A stretch of DNA of 20,072 nt. Origin: Saksenaea vasiformis B4078. Taxonomy: Eukaryota; Mucoromycota; Mucoromycetes; Mucorales; Saksenaeaceae. Below are positions 19,244 through 20,072 of the stretch, piece by piece (within the stretch, counting starts at the first letter, position 1; the number at the start of each line of letters is the position of its first letter). The stretch covers positions 1 through 20,072 of the forward strand of contig JNDT01001811.1 in NCBI GenBank assembly GCA_000697055.1. The letters are read 5' to 3'. The position numbers and the translations under genes are program-made. A model generated the notes under the pieces. The model was not told the DNA's origin. It did not search any database and saw only the letters and a program-made list of their open reading frames with translations.

Positions 19244-20072
19244 ATGCCGTTAAGCGACCTTGTAAAAAAGAATTACAGGAGAGGTACAGAACTCTCAGAC
19301 GTTATTCGTGGAGCAATACTCGGGTTACATGAGTATGGTGTTTCTGGGAAAGTCATTTCAGAGCAGATGGGCATTCCAACCTCCACCGTCAGTGATACGA
19401 TTCAGCGATGGAAGAAATCAGGCACGACAGAGTCTGCCAAGAGGAGCGGGAGACCTAAGAAGTTGACGCAGACGGACGTCCAGGCCCTTCGTTTGAGCGT
19501 GAGACGTGAACCAAAGCAGCCATATGCATATCATCAAGGAGCCTTAGCAGCTGCTGGCGTGAATGTGCATGTAGACACCATTCGAAAGTACTTGCACGAC
19601 GAAGGCTTCAGATCTCGTGTACCAGCGAAGAAGCCTGTCTTGACAAAGGGTCATAAGAGCCGTCGCCTCGAGTTTACACGCGAACATCGTCACTGGACCA
19701 TCGAGCAATGGCGTCGTGTCATCTGGTCAGATGAATCTCGTTATATGGTCCGTAGATGCAACGACGCTGGGGTCCGCGTACTTCGCATGGAAAACGAGCG
19801 TTATCAGGAACGTCATATCGTACAGACAAGGAAGTTTGGCGTGGGTTCTGTCATGGTTTGGGGTTGTTTTTGGGCAGGAGGGCGTGGACCCTTGGTCGTC
19901 TTAGAAGGGTCCGTCAACCAAAATAAGTATATTCAGTGCCTTAGGCGACCGCTTCCTTCCCTGGATGAGACAAATAACAGAAGAAGAGGATGCTAGCTTT
20001 ATTCTACAGGAAGATAACGCCAGCTCTCATACTGGCAAAGTAGCTAGAAAGTGGAAAGAAGACAATGGCATC
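19244..20072 (+). pseudogene. Tc1/mariner transposase, one frameshift, cut by window end
   Basis: Starts at ATG 19244 (MPLSDLVKKNYRRGTELSDV). It has a first HTH with GVSGKVISEQMGIPTSTVSD, the basic motif SGRPKKL, a second HTH ending YLHDEGFRSR, then KSRRLEFTREHRHWT and the first catalytic Asp in VIWSDESRY, then GSVMVWGCF and GPLVVLEGSVNQNKY. At about 19938-19941 the frame changes by one base: the original frame ends in a TAG/TGC-type run-out at 19996, while the next frame continues GDRFLPWMRQITEEEDASFI and LQEDNASSHTG with the second catalytic Asp. The third catalytic residue lies outside the window. Apart from that single shift all motifs are intact, so the copy is young or the shift is a sequence error. 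It is a different lineage from the element at 290-1265. Confidence 0.92.

Noticed and set aside
1..20072. CRISPR array, defence island or biosynthetic cluster
   Set aside because: No spaced direct repeats, no clustered enzymes, and spliced genes show a eukaryotic genome.

Overview
The window looks like nuclear DNA of a filamentous fungus, most likely an early-diverging lineage such as Mucoromycota. Evidence: intron-bearing eukaryotic genes with short introns (48-67 nt in the firm models) opening GTNNG and closing in AG, pyrimidine-rich leaders before start codons, AATAAA poly(A) signals, a yeast-sized mitochondrial OMA1 protease, and several Tc1/mariner and GCR1_C/Crypton-like relics. The lineage call is inference; no rRNA or marker gene is present.

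Layout. (1) 1-1320: a decayed Tc1/mariner transposase on the minus strand. (2) 1320-6640: about 5 kb with no supportable host gene, holding simple repeats and at most very eroded transposon debris. (3) 6735-9134: an intronless kelch-repeat + BTB protein of 799 aa. (4) 9350-10774: one probable small minus-strand gene (88 aa) and a tentative four-exon minus-strand gene. (5) 10817-12060: a broken minus-strand ORF with a GCR1_C-like DNA-binding end, probably Crypton-like. (6) 12060-14105: no gene seen. (7) 14106-14436: a two-exon gene for an 88-aa protein. (8) 15384-16201 and 16212-17477: two well-supported genes facing each other, a FrnE/DsbA-family oxidoreductase (plus, 4 exons) and the mitochondrial metalloprotease OMA1 (minus, 5 exons), whose stop codons are only 10 bp apart. 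(9) 17480-20072: a possible 56-aa ORF, a relic of a third Tc1-type transposase (minus), and at the right edge a fairly fresh Tc1/mariner element with a recognisable terminal sequence and one frameshift.

The firm host genes do not form a pathway. The kelch-BTB protein suggests a scaffold or ubiquitin-ligase adaptor role, OMA1 is mitochondrial quality control, and the DsbA-fold protein is a thiol-redox enzyme. The clearest architectural point is the overlapping tail-to-tail arrangement of the last two: the only canonical poly(A) signal seen for the redox gene lies inside OMA1 intron 4. I found no convincing evidence of an undescribed multi-gene system; most unusual content is transposon decay.
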